Source: Alphaproteobacteria bacterium UBA3637 (GTDB taxonomy: Bacteria; Pseudomonadota; Alphaproteobacteria; CAAHEQ01; UBA3637). From it: DNA of 23,287 nt. The stretch is from contig DFKU01000038.1 of NCBI GenBank assembly GCA_002373615.1, positions 9,294 to 32,580 on the forward strand, in the 5' to 3' direction. The position numbers were made by a program, and so were the translations under genes. Below are positions 6,338 through 14,067 of the stretch, piece after piece. The notes beneath the pieces are model-generated. The model did not search any database, was not told where the DNA came from, and worked only from the letters and a program-made list of their open reading frames with translations. The stretch's first letter is position 1, and the number at the start of each line of letters is the position of its first letter.

Positions 6338-6366
6338 AGCATAAAAAATTTATCATCAAATTGCAA
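6338..6366 (-). promoter_or_regulatory. Promoter of leader A and prepilin gene A
   Basis: On the minus strand, TTGCAA (6361-6366), a 17-bp spacer and TATGCT (6338-6343). The predicted start is near 6331, so the RNA begins just before its first hairpin. Confidence 0.65.
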
Positions 6367-6402
6367 TAGTTTATTTTCTTAAAAGGACTCTTATCTTAAA
6401 AA

Positions 6403-6438
6403 AAAGAAAAAACGCTGATAAAATTCCAGCGTTTTTTT
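6403..6438 (-). terminator. Intrinsic terminator of the rnhB operon
   Basis: AACGCTG (6411-6417) pairs with CAGCGTT (6427-6433) and can be extended by flanking A/T runs. On the minus strand the stem is followed by a long T-run. It separates the metG-rnhB transcript from the promoter of leader A. Confidence 0.88.
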
Positions 6439-6455
6439 AAATTTCATTAACAGGT

Positions 6456-7082
6456 CTATCCCTTGTTTAAAACCTTTTGAATGGGGGCATAGGATAAGCG
6501 ATGTTCTGGACTGACACCAAAGCGAATCAAGCCTTCCATATGGGCTTTTGTGCCATAGCCTGCATTTTTTTCCCAGCCATAATAAGGATATTTCTTGGCA
6601 AGATCCTTCATAATCCTGTCACGCGTGACTTTGGCCAAAATACTGGCCGCTGCAATGGACAGGCTTTTAGCATCACCATCAACAATCACTTGTTTTTTTA
6701 TCTTCCAATTCGGGGAACGATTCCCATCAATCAAGACGATTTCCGGACGAAACCCCTTTTGTATCACCTGATCCAGCGCACGTCGCATCGCCAAAAAAGT
6801 AGCCTGTAAAATATTGATGTCATCAATTTCTTTGGCAGAAGCTTGACCTATCCCCCAAACAGGGGTTGCTTGCATAATTTCATCAAACAGCTTTTCACGT
6901 TTAAGTCGCGGTAATTTTTTAGAATCATCAATTTGACGCGCCAATTCCACCGGGCACTTTAAATCAGGCCACCCCACGCAGGCCGCCACGACCGGCCCAC
7001 ACCACGGGCCACGCCCCGCTTCATCCAAACCCACAACCAGGCCTGACGTTGTTGCACTTCGTTCACAATAAAAATCTGGCAT
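6456..7082 (-). CDS. rnhB: Ribonuclease HII
   Basis: RNase HII cuts the RNA strand of RNA-DNA hybrids and starts removal of single ribonucleotides from DNA. The 208-residue protein has the usual length and all four acidic metal ligands: D20 and E21 (VGLDEAGRGP), D119 (IDGN) and D137 (GDAKS). The IAAASILAKVTRDR helix and the C-terminal substrate-binding region (YGWEKNAGYGTKAHMEGL, HRLSY) are intact. It is the last gene of the minus-strand run, with one base between the stop of the M16 peptidase gene and its ATG, and is followed by a strong terminator. Confidence 0.96.
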   Translation of the reverse strand: MPDFYCERSATTSGLVVGLDEAGRGPWCGPVVAACVGWPDLKCPVELARQIDDSKKLPRLKREKLFDEIMQATPVWGIGQASAKEIDDINILQATFLAMRRALDQVIQKGFRPEIVLIDGNRSPNWKIKKQVIVDGDAKSLSIAAASILAKVTRDRIMKDLAKKYPYYGWEKNAGYGTKAHMEGLIRFGVSPEHRLSYAPIQKVLNKG

Positions 7083-7083
7083 A

Positions 7084-8340
7084 TTAACCTTTCAAACGCC
7101 CGCAAATTTCTTCATAAGGCATTAAATGTGAAATGGGACCTAAGCCCGCCACCGTTGGTCTTTGACGAAACAAATTTTCCGCACATTCGGATAAATCCGC
7201 CATCGACACTTTTTTAATTTCCGACAAAATTTCTTTTGCAGACATGACTCGCCCAAAGTGCAGCATCATACGCGCATTTTTATCGGCATGAGAAGAAGGA
7301 TTTTCATCCTGCATCACAAGACGCGCCTTGATTTGTGTTTTTGCGCGATCAATTTCTGTTTGTGTGAGGGTGGCAGAAAACTTTTTAATTTCATCACAGA
7401 GTACCGGCATCAATTCTGCCACTTGTTTTTCACCTGTTCCTGCATAAATACTGAACATACCCGTATCGGCATCAGATTCAGAAGACGCATGCACCGTATA
7501 AACAAGGCCTCGTTTTTCACGAATTTCTTGGAAAAGACGTGAGGTCATACCGCCCCCCAAAATTACAGCCAACACCTTCATTGTCCAATAATTTTGGGCG
7601 CCATAAGGAACGCCTTCAAAGCCCAGTAAAAGATTAACCTGTTCATGGGCGGTTTTTTCATAGCTAAAGCCCCCCACGTAATGGGCCGGTTCTGCTGCTT
7701 TTCCCGCATGCGTATTCAAATCCCCATAAAGCCTTTCGCATTTTTCCACAAAAGCATCATGATCCACTGCCCCGGAAGCGCTGATAATCACGCGATCAGA
7801 GGTATATTGGCGATGCATATATTCCAACATTTTTTGGGACGTCATATCGCGAATAATTTCTTCTTTTCCTCCGATACTACGGCCAAAGGGTTGATTGGGG
7901 TAAGCCGTCTTTTCAAAATTTTCCTCCACAACGGCTTCGGGTTGGTCTTTATACATATTGATTTCTTGGATAATCACACCCTTTTCGGTATCCAGTTCCT
8001 TTTTGTCCATAGAAGCATGTTGAAAAATATCCGATATAATATCAAGACCTGTGTCCATGTCTTCTTTCAAAAGACGCACATAATAACCCGTCATATCCTT
8101 GCCCGTAAAGGCGTTCATGTAGCCCCCCACATTTTCAATAGCAAGCGCTATATCCAATGCAGAACGTGTGGTTGTTCCCTTAAAGGCCATATGTTCCAAA
8201 AAGTGAGAAATACCATTTTCTGATTCAGTTTCAAAGCGAGAACCCACGCCTACCCACGTTCCCAAAGAAACAGTATCCACATGCGACAATTTTTCGGTAA
8301 CCACTCGGGCACCGTTTTTTAATGTAGTAATTTTAATCAT
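7084..8340 (-). CDS. M16 family zinc peptidase (mitochondrial processing peptidase-like)
   Basis: The 418-residue protein is a single-chain, one-repeat-pair M16B peptidase of the type from which mitochondrial processing peptidase is thought to descend. The inverted zinc motif HFLEH (H46, E49, H50) and the distal ligand E126 (VIIQEINM), 80 residues after H46, are present, so it should be active. The C-terminal half keeps the family pattern GGGMTSRLFQEIREKRGLVYTVHA. Such proteins act in the cytoplasm or periplasm on short peptides or presequence-like segments; there is no signal peptide here. The start overlaps the end of the upstream secreted-protein gene by eight bases, and rnhB follows after one base, so the three genes are probably translated from one mRNA. 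Confidence 0.93.
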   Translation of the reverse strand: MIKITTLKNGARVVTEKLSHVDTVSLGTWVGVGSRFETESENGISHFLEHMAFKGTTTRSALDIALAIENVGGYMNAFTGKDMTGYYVRLLKEDMDTGLDIISDIFQHASMDKKELDTEKGVIIQEINMYKDQPEAVVEENFEKTAYPNQPFGRSIGGKEEIIRDMTSQKMLEYMHRQYTSDRVIISASGAVDHDAFVEKCERLYGDLNTHAGKAAEPAHYVGGFSYEKTAHEQVNLLLGFEGVPYGAQNYWTMKVLAVILGGGMTSRLFQEIREKRGLVYTVHASSESDADTGMFSIYAGTGEKQVAELMPVLCDEIKKFSATLTQTEIDRAKTQIKARLVMQDENPSSHADKNARMMLHFGRVMSAKEILSEIKKVSMADLSECAENLFRQRPTVAGLGPISHLMPYEEICGRLKG

Positions 8341-9142
8341 CTAGCGGCTCCAAATATAAGATTTTTAAAAATTTTGTTTTAAAGTTATTCCACTTTTCTT
8401 TGATATTATCCCAATCCCAATCCACCAATTTAGGTTCTTGTCCCGGATATCCCTGATACGAACGTGAAGAAGCAGTATCAAGATGATAACCTTTTTCAGA
8501 AACAAAATCTGTCGGAATCGGACGCGGTAATTCAATGGACCGTTGATCCGAAATTTTCATCAAGACATATCCTGTTCCACCCCCAAGAACGTCCCCTTTA
8601 ACCATTGAATGATAGGATGCCCCTAAATATCCTTTATCTAAATTCATATAGTCCACAGTAAAGTGCATCTTCACATTTGTTTCCCCCAATTCTGTCATTT
8701 GGCAATTGAAATCTGGGGAATCTAACAAGTAATCCTCTTGATCGGAGACAGAAAATGAAAGAGTGCTGTTGGCAGGCTTGCAACTTGGGTAATACTGATT
8801 GGCCTGAATCTGATAATCTAACAGCAATTGAAGTGAATCATTAGAAGGTTGAACCTGCAAAATTCTGATGAATGGAATTTGAAATTGAACAGACATCCAA
8901 TTCGTTTGACCAGAAAAAACAATCGGTGTATCTCCCAAACAAGTTTTGGTATAAGGGTCAGCTTCACATAATACCAATTCTTTTTGTTTTCCAGAAAAGA
9001 CTTGTCCTAAGGCATCTAATATTTCGGCAGAATCATATTTCTTGGATGGCTGACACGCATATTTATTACAAATAGTCATCCCCGCTATGGAAGAGGTTGA
9101 AAGCAACAAAAGAGCCCCAAAAATAATTCCTTTTTTCATCAT
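8333..9142 (-). CDS. Predicted secreted protein, unrecognised, 269 aa
   Basis: The N-terminus MMKKGIIFGALLLLSTSSIAG is a good Sec signal peptide, cut near residue 20. The mature part has six cysteines, the first four as CNKYAC and CEADPYTKTC, which suggests periplasmic disulfides. A beta-rich middle (about residues 70-200) is followed by a Trp-rich end (VDWDWDNIKEKWNNFKTKF). I recognise no family. It has its own promoter at 9173-9201 inside the end of rsmE, and its 3' end overlaps the start of the M16 peptidase gene, so the pair is co-translated. A role in the envelope is inference. Confidence 0.8.
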   Translation of the reverse strand: MMKKGIIFGALLLLSTSSIAGMTICNKYACQPSKKYDSAEILDALGQVFSGKQKELVLCEADPYTKTCLGDTPIVFSGQTNWMSVQFQIPFIRILQVQPSNDSLQLLLDYQIQANQYYPSCKPANSTLSFSVSDQEDYLLDSPDFNCQMTELGETNVKMHFTVDYMNLDKGYLGASYHSMVKGDVLGGGTGYVLMKISDQRSIELPRPIPTDFVSEKGYHLDTASSRSYQGYPGQEPKLVDWDWDNIKEKWNNFKTKFLKILYLEPLDD

Positions 9143-9172
9143 CAGATCTGCCTTTACATAAATCTTATTCTT

Positions 9173-9201
9173 ATACTAGCGATAAAAAAATTAAATTGCA
9201 A
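9173..9201 (-). promoter_or_regulatory. Internal promoter for the secreted protein, M16 peptidase and rnhB
   Basis: On the minus strand, TTGCAA (9196-9201), a 17-bp spacer and TAGTAT (9173-9178). The -35 overlaps the last codons of rsmE. It is another member of the TTGCA-type promoter set. Confidence 0.5.
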
Positions 9202-9895
9202 GTATTTTTATTTCATCGCGGTATTGCCACAGGGAAAGTGCCGCTATGGCAGCTGTTTCAGCCCGTAATATTGTGTTTCCCAAATGCCAAGAAATGGCTT
9301 TTGATTGTTGAAATAGTTCTTGCTCTTTTTCTGACCAACCACCTTCAGGACCAATAAAAAAGGCTGGAGGTAATTTTTCCATTTTACCATCCGTTTTTCC
9401 CCGTTCTGAAAGCCAAACAAGTTGTATTTTATCGGATAATTTTTCAATAACTTTTTGTAAAGATTCTGGTGCGAAAAGGATGGGAATATCGTTGCGTTCA
9501 CATTGTTCGCAAGCTTCCACAATAATAGAGCGCAAGCGTTCCATATTGATGCGTTCATTATTGGACCTGTCCGCTTGAATCAAGTGAATTTGGGTGACCC
9601 CTAATTCTGTCGCCTTTTGAAGGGCAAGTACCAAAGGATCCCGTTTAATAAGTGCCATGCATAAAATACATTCGGAACGGGTTTGTTGAGGCAAAATTTG
9701 TTTTTGTGGAAGTACATACCAATCTTTTTTTTGTTTTTGTAAAACACCATTCCAATCACCTTGTTCGCCATTAAAGCAAATAACCTCATCCCCTTCGGCA
9801 AGGCGCATCACGTGCGTTAAGTAGTGACTTTGTGGAGCCGACAAAGCTATTTCTTGATTTTTGTCAAAATGAGAATCCAAAAACAAACGAATCAT
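9191..9895 (-). CDS. rsmE: 16S rRNA (uracil-1498-N3)-methyltransferase RsmE
   Basis: RsmE methylates U1498 of 16S rRNA in the small ribosomal subunit using S-adenosylmethionine. The 234-residue protein has an N-terminal PUA-like part (HYLTHVMRLAEGDEVICFNG) and a C-terminal SPOUT knot domain. Diagnostic segments are ALIKRDPLVLALQKATELGVTQI, the cofactor loop FFIGPEGGWSEKE and the final knot GNTILRAETAAIAAL. The ATG overlaps the stop of the upstream regulator gene in an ATGA arrangement, so the two are coupled. Confidence 0.95.
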   Translation of the reverse strand: MIRLFLDSHFDKNQEIALSAPQSHYLTHVMRLAEGDEVICFNGEQGDWNGVLQKQKKDWYVLPQKQILPQQTRSECILCMALIKRDPLVLALQKATELGVTQIHLIQADRSNNERINMERLRSIIVEACEQCERNDIPILFAPESLQKVIEKLSDKIQLVWLSERGKTDGKMEKLPPAFFIGPEGGWSEKEQELFQQSKAISWHLGNTILRAETAAIAALSLWQYRDEIKILAI

Positions 9896-11871
9896 TTTTT
9901 CACCTTTATCAAAACAGCGGTAATATCATCATCCGGAGGATTCGGGGCAAATTTAAAGAAAGCATTCATCAGTTCTTTAACTGATAAATTTGCACTTGTC
10001 TTTTTTAAATATGGAAGAACCATTTTTTTTAAACCTTGCAATCCCAAGCGTTTGCCTTCTGGATTAGAAGTTTCTGTCAAAGCATCACTATAAAGCAGAA
10101 GTCCATCTTCTGAACGCAATTTCAGTTTATAATTCTTATATGTGGGTTTTTTGCTGATTCCCAAAGGCATACCTTCAGTATGCAAAACAGATTCTTTACC
10201 ATTCACCAATACCAAAGGATTGGGCGCCCCTGCCCCCGAATAAGTAAGTGTTTTTTTGGCCTTATCCCAGACCCCCATAAAAAGCGTGGCAAACTGGCCA
10301 CGAGGCAGCAAATCATTTAACTGAGTATTAAGTGTTTTTAAAAATTTTGCAGGATTCAATTCTTCTTTATTAAGCTGAGAAATCAAGGCATGCAAGCGAA
10401 AAGTATTCAAGGCTGCCGCCACCCCATGTCCCGAAAAATCACAGATATAAATACCCAATTGTGTATCGGAAACAGGGAACATCTGCCAAAAATCCCCCCC
10501 CAAAACAGAGGATGGGAAAAAATATTGGCCAATATCTAATTTATATTTAGACAAAGCCCGATCCAAACGTTCACGGGTAGGCAATAATCCCACCTGCATT
10601 TTTTGAGCAGCCAACAGTTCTTCTTCAATTTGTGCCAGTTGATCTTGCAGATGTTGAATGAGTAGGTGATTTTCCAAATGAACCCGCACACGCGCAAAAA
10701 ATTCCAAAGGATTGACGGGTTTTGTAATAAAATCGGTTGCCCCTGAACTGAATGTTTTTTCACGTGTTTCGCGACTGTCCACCGCTGTCTGAATAAGAAC
10801 GGGGATATTCCGTGTTTTAGAATCCACTTTTAATTGATGCAATACTTCGTACCCATTCATACGGGGCATTGCAATATCCAGAATAATCAAATCAGGAAGA
10901 AAGGATTCTATTTTTTTAAGGCCTTCCACCCCATCACTGGCAACCTCAATTTTTGTAATCCCCATCACATTCAAAAGGCGGCTTAAAACTGTTTGGTTGC
11001 TGAGGTTATCTTCCATAATTAAAACGGAGCAAGTAGAAAGGTCTGGACTCACCGAATTATCACCCCCAGAAGGATCTTGATTGGCATCAGCATAATGTTC
11101 CAGCCAACGCGAAGCTTGGGAATCTTCCAACAAAAAGGAAAGCGTAATTTCACGCCCAAAATCGTCAATCGTACATGAATCAGCGGTCCCGGCAATAATA
11201 CGTAAACCACGGCCCGACTTATCACGTATTTTTTCCTTGGCTAATTTATTCATGGGCTCATATCCGGCCCCTTCATCCCGAATTTTAATTTCCAGTTTTT
11301 TCTTATCCCAAGATGCCATAATGCTGATGGATTTGTGGGCGTATTCAGGATCTTTCAAGCGTTCATGAAGCAGGCGCGCATATTCTACAAAGTCACGTGC
11401 CGATTGACGCATAGAGCTGTTCACACGTAAATTGCCGTGAATAAGTCCATTCACAATGGATTCATGCATGGCAAAATGAATGCCTTCAAATTGTGATTTG
11501 GAAAAATGAAGACGGCGATTCAAAGCGCGCGTAAAAATTTCAGCAATATTGGTAGAATAAATAACAGGACAAGTGAGCAAAAAGCTGAGACTGTTGGGAA
11601 GGGCAATCTTTGCCATTTTCTTGATAAAGGAAAGAACTGATTCTTCACGTGCTTTAATATCAATTAAAGCTGAAATGGGCATAAAGAAATGTTCAGTGAG
11701 TTTATCTTCCGTAAAGCGTCCTGCTAACACAGCTAAATTTTTGGGAAAACGTTGCTGAAGACCATTTTTAAACAGAGGTTCCCCAATGCCAGGCCATGTT
11801 TTAATATGGGCACGTTCAGCCAACTTATACACAGACTTGACTGGTACCTTATCCCCTGTTAAATAAATCAC
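9892..11871 (-). CDS. Fused ATPase - receiver - PP2C/SpoIIE phosphatase regulator
   Basis: The 659-residue protein joins three signalling parts. Residues 110-250 are an anti-sigma-type HATPase: N-box helix HESIVNGLIHGN (N141), D199xG201xG203 (RDEGAGY), and a glycine lid GRGL near 220. Residues 281-400 are a response-regulator receiver with acidic pair E287-D288, phospho-acceptor D332 (ILDIAMP), T362 and K384. After a coiled-coil-like linker (403-430), residues 445-658 are a PP2C-type phosphatase with metal ligands D460 (GGDFW), D478 (CDFSGHG), D596 and the DDDIT motif (647-650). Kinase-like and phosphatase halves of a partner-switching pathway thus share one chain, with phosphorylation as likely input. 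No STAS partner or sigma factor is in the window. The start codon is GTG after AAAGGGGGG. It is soluble. Confidence 0.9.
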   Translation of the reverse strand: MIYLTGDKVPVKSVYKLAERAHIKTWPGIGEPLFKNGLQQRFPKNLAVLAGRFTEDKLTEHFFMPISALIDIKAREESVLSFIKKMAKIALPNSLSFLLTCPVIYSTNIAEIFTRALNRRLHFSKSQFEGIHFAMHESIVNGLIHGNLRVNSSMRQSARDFVEYARLLHERLKDPEYAHKSISIMASWDKKKLEIKIRDEGAGYEPMNKLAKEKIRDKSGRGLRIIAGTADSCTIDDFGREITLSFLLEDSQASRWLEHYADANQDPSGGDNSVSPDLSTCSVLIMEDNLSNQTVLSRLLNVMGITKIEVASDGVEGLKKIESFLPDLIILDIAMPRMNGYEVLHQLKVDSKTRNIPVLIQTAVDSRETREKTFSSGATDFITKPVNPLEFFARVRVHLENHLLIQHLQDQLAQIEEELLAAQKMQVGLLPTRERLDRALSKYKLDIGQYFFPSSVLGGDFWQMFPVSDTQLGIYICDFSGHGVAAALNTFRLHALISQLNKEELNPAKFLKTLNTQLNDLLPRGQFATLFMGVWDKAKKTLTYSGAGAPNPLVLVNGKESVLHTEGMPLGISKKPTYKNYKLKLRSEDGLLLYSDALTETSNPEGKRLGLQGLKKMVLPYLKKTSANLSVKELMNAFFKFAPNPPDDDITAVLIKVKK

Positions 11872-11893
11872 TTAAATCCCCCCTTTTTTTGTT

Positions 11894-12667
11894 TTAGAAT
11901 AAAAACTTTTGTGCTTCAGCTAATTCTTCCGGTGTATTGATGTCCGCCGGTGCATCTTCAATCAATTTGATAGAAGGCACAATCAGTGCATAAATGGACA
12001 TACCTTGTTCCAAGGCACGTAATTGTTCCAACTTTTCAATATTTTCCAATACCCCCACAGGACTTTTAACAAATGCCTCTAGGGCTTTACGCTTATACAC
12101 ATAAATTCCGATATGCCAATAAGCAAAATTAAATTCTGGCTTTTCATCCCGATTAAAGGGGATAGGAGAACGAGAAAAGTATAGAGCTCTGCCACACTCT
12201 TCCCCGTCACGAAGTCCCAGCGCTATTTTAACCGTTGCGGGATTTTTAATTTGTTCCGGATCAGTGATTTTTTTACCCACAGTCATCCAATCAGCACCCG
12301 TTTTTTCTAACAAATTCACCAAACGTAAATTCAAGGCAGGATCCACATTGATGCCATCCCCTTGGAAATTCACAACCGTATCATATTTTTCACCTTTGGG
12401 ATCAATTTCATTCATGGCTGCCACAATGCGATCTGTGCCAGAAGGAAGCGACGCATCCGTTAAAATGGCCTTTGCCCCAAAGGTTTTTGCCAAATCCACA
12501 ATTTCTTTATCGCCGGCCGCAATATAGACATCTTCGGCCGGATGAACTTTGATTGCATGTTCATAAACATGTTGAATCAGTGTTTTCCCATTTATCATCG
12601 CTAAAGGCTTGTTCGGCAAACGGGTGGACTTTAAACGTGTCGGAATTAAAACAGCAACTTTAGACAT
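11894..12667 (-). CDS. kdsB: 3-deoxy-manno-octulosonate cytidylyltransferase
   Basis: KdsB activates Kdo with CTP to make CMP-Kdo for lipopolysaccharide inner core. From the ATG at 12667 (ribosome site GGAGAACC just upstream) the product is 257 residues, the normal length. The nucleotide-binding start AVLIPTRLKSTRLPNKPL, the FQGDG motif, SRSPIPF, the HIGIYVYK strand and LENIEKLEQLRALE are all present. The open frame continues upstream to 12976, but those 103 residues are low-complexity and lie over the tail of the previous gene in another frame, so they are not part of the protein. The start overlaps the upstream stop codon by eight bases. Confidence 0.94.
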   Translation of the reverse strand: MSKVAVLIPTRLKSTRLPNKPLAMINGKTLIQHVYEHAIKVHPAEDVYIAAGDKEIVDLAKTFGAKAILTDASLPSGTDRIVAAMNEIDPKGEKYDTVVNFQGDGINVDPALNLRLVNLLEKTGADWMTVGKKITDPEQIKNPATVKIALGLRDGEECGRALYFSRSPIPFNRDEKPEFNFAYWHIGIYVYKRKALEAFVKSPVGVLENIEKLEQLRALEQGMSIYALIVPSIKLIEDAPADINTPEELAEAQKFLF

Positions 12668-14066
12668 TTGGTTCTCCTTGTTTTTGCTCTGAGGGAGTGG
12701 GCGGAACTGATTCCTGAGGAGTTGATTGAACCACCGGCGGAACAACAGGAGCAGCCATTTGAGTTGGAGCTGTAACAGGCTGGGGTTGTTGTACCGAAGG
12801 CGCTTGTACAATTGGTTTTGGTTCAATAACAGGCTGAGGCGTTTGTACGACAGGAGTTTGCTGTACAACCGGCTTTTGTTCCGATTCCTGAGCAGATGAC
12901 ACAGGGGTAACATCAGGTTGAGAAACATTTTCTTGTGTCGCTCCTTTTGCCGAAAATCCAATGGCATGAGAAACATTTGGAAAGTGCTTATCTTGTAAAA
13001 TACGAAGTAAATTTTTATGAATATCCGCTATACAATTAGGCCCTGCAAAGGTTAAGGTTGCGGTATCCAGTTGAATCATAGAGGCACCTGCAGAAATTTG
13101 TTCAAAGGCATCTTCTGCTGAAAAAACACCCCCACACCCCACAATTACAAGCTGCCCCTTTGTCGCTTCGTATATTTGGCGAATTAAATTAACAGTCTGT
13201 TCTTTAATCAAAGCCCCTGTTAACATTCCCACATGTTCTTCCTTCATTCCAGGAAGTTGTAAAAGTGTATTCTTTGCCATGGAAAGAGGACCTGCAACCA
13301 CAACACCATCTGCTCCTCCATCCATTAAATTACGAGCAACCAAAGGAATTTCTTTGGCATTCAAATCCAAAGGAATTTTTACCAAAATAGGCGGCGTTTG
13401 AATAGGAGCTGCAATACGCACCGCTTCCTTCACAGCTTTAATCATCGGCACCATTATGGACGCGTCCACAACCAACATAGAAAGTTCCGAATTGGGATGT
13501 GACAGATCTAAAGTGATAAAGTCACAGTAAGGAGCAACCTTTTGACTCATCAAAACAAATTCTTCCTGATAGGTAAAATGGCGTCCTTGCTTAATATTTT
13601 GATCTTCTGATTCAGCCGGAATAGCCAAGTCTACCCCCACATAATGAGGCAAATAACGACGCTTTACAAACCAAGGAATCATTTTCATCAATCCGGGATT
13701 ACGAAAACCCAAACTTTGAACCAAAATAGATTTTTCTTTTCTGAAATAATAGGTCTGTTTTTGTGGCAGTTCTTTTTCCAATGTGTAAGGACCAAAAGTA
13801 CCAAAACCATACCCAATCTGCATTAAGCGATCAATAACATTCCCTTTTTTGTCCACACCATCAGCAATACCAATAGGTGTGTTAAAAGTATGCCCCCATA
13901 CTTTAATAGATAAAACGGGATCGCGCATGATGGTTTTTCCGAATGAACCGTCACGTAACCCTAAGTACATCAATTTATGCGCCCAACTGGGACTGATACG
14001 CAATACAATCCACCAAAACAAACGAAATAGAATGCTTCCAGATACAGATTTATTCTCTCCTGTCAT
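12660..14066 (-). CDS. Dihydroorotate dehydrogenase-like protein with altered active site and Pro/Gln-rich tail
   Basis: Residues 1-370 follow the class 2 dihydroorotate dehydrogenase fold: an N-terminal membrane-associating helix (FRLFWWIVLRI), NTPIGIADGVDKKG, a TIM barrel, and the FMN phosphate loop VIVGCGGVFSAEDAFEQISAGASMIQL. Several substrate residues differ from the family. The SSPNT motif reads SHPNS, putting His190 where the catalytic Ser should be; the NxxGFNN motif reads QSLGFRN; and the TNT orotate-binding motif reads GPL. Orotate production is therefore doubtful and another flavin reaction is possible. Residues 380-468 are a Pro/Gln/Val-rich, probably disordered tail. The gene lies one base after metG and overlaps kdsB. 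An annotator would probably call it pyrD; I leave the symbol empty. Confidence 0.82.
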   Translation of the reverse strand: MTGENKSVSGSILFRLFWWIVLRISPSWAHKLMYLGLRDGSFGKTIMRDPVLSIKVWGHTFNTPIGIADGVDKKGNVIDRLMQIGYGFGTFGPYTLEKELPQKQTYYFRKEKSILVQSLGFRNPGLMKMIPWFVKRRYLPHYVGVDLAIPAESEDQNIKQGRHFTYQEEFVLMSQKVAPYCDFITLDLSHPNSELSMLVVDASIMVPMIKAVKEAVRIAAPIQTPPILVKIPLDLNAKEIPLVARNLMDGGADGVVVAGPLSMAKNTLLQLPGMKEEHVGMLTGALIKEQTVNLIRQIYEATKGQLVIVGCGGVFSAEDAFEQISAGASMIQLDTATLTFAGPNCIADIHKNLLRILQDKHFPNVSHAIGFSAKGATQENVSQPDVTPVSSAQESEQKPVVQQTPVVQTPQPVIEPKPIVQAPSVQQPQPVTAPTQMAAPVVPPVVQSTPQESVPPTPSEQKQGEPNV

Positions 14067-14067
14067 T

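Noticed and set aside
12668..12976. N-terminal extension of the kdsB reading frame by 103 residues
   Set aside because: The extension is low-complexity (Leu/Arg/Asn), lies over the repetitive tail of the upstream gene in another frame, and a proper ribosome site with the conserved KdsB N-terminus begins at 12667.
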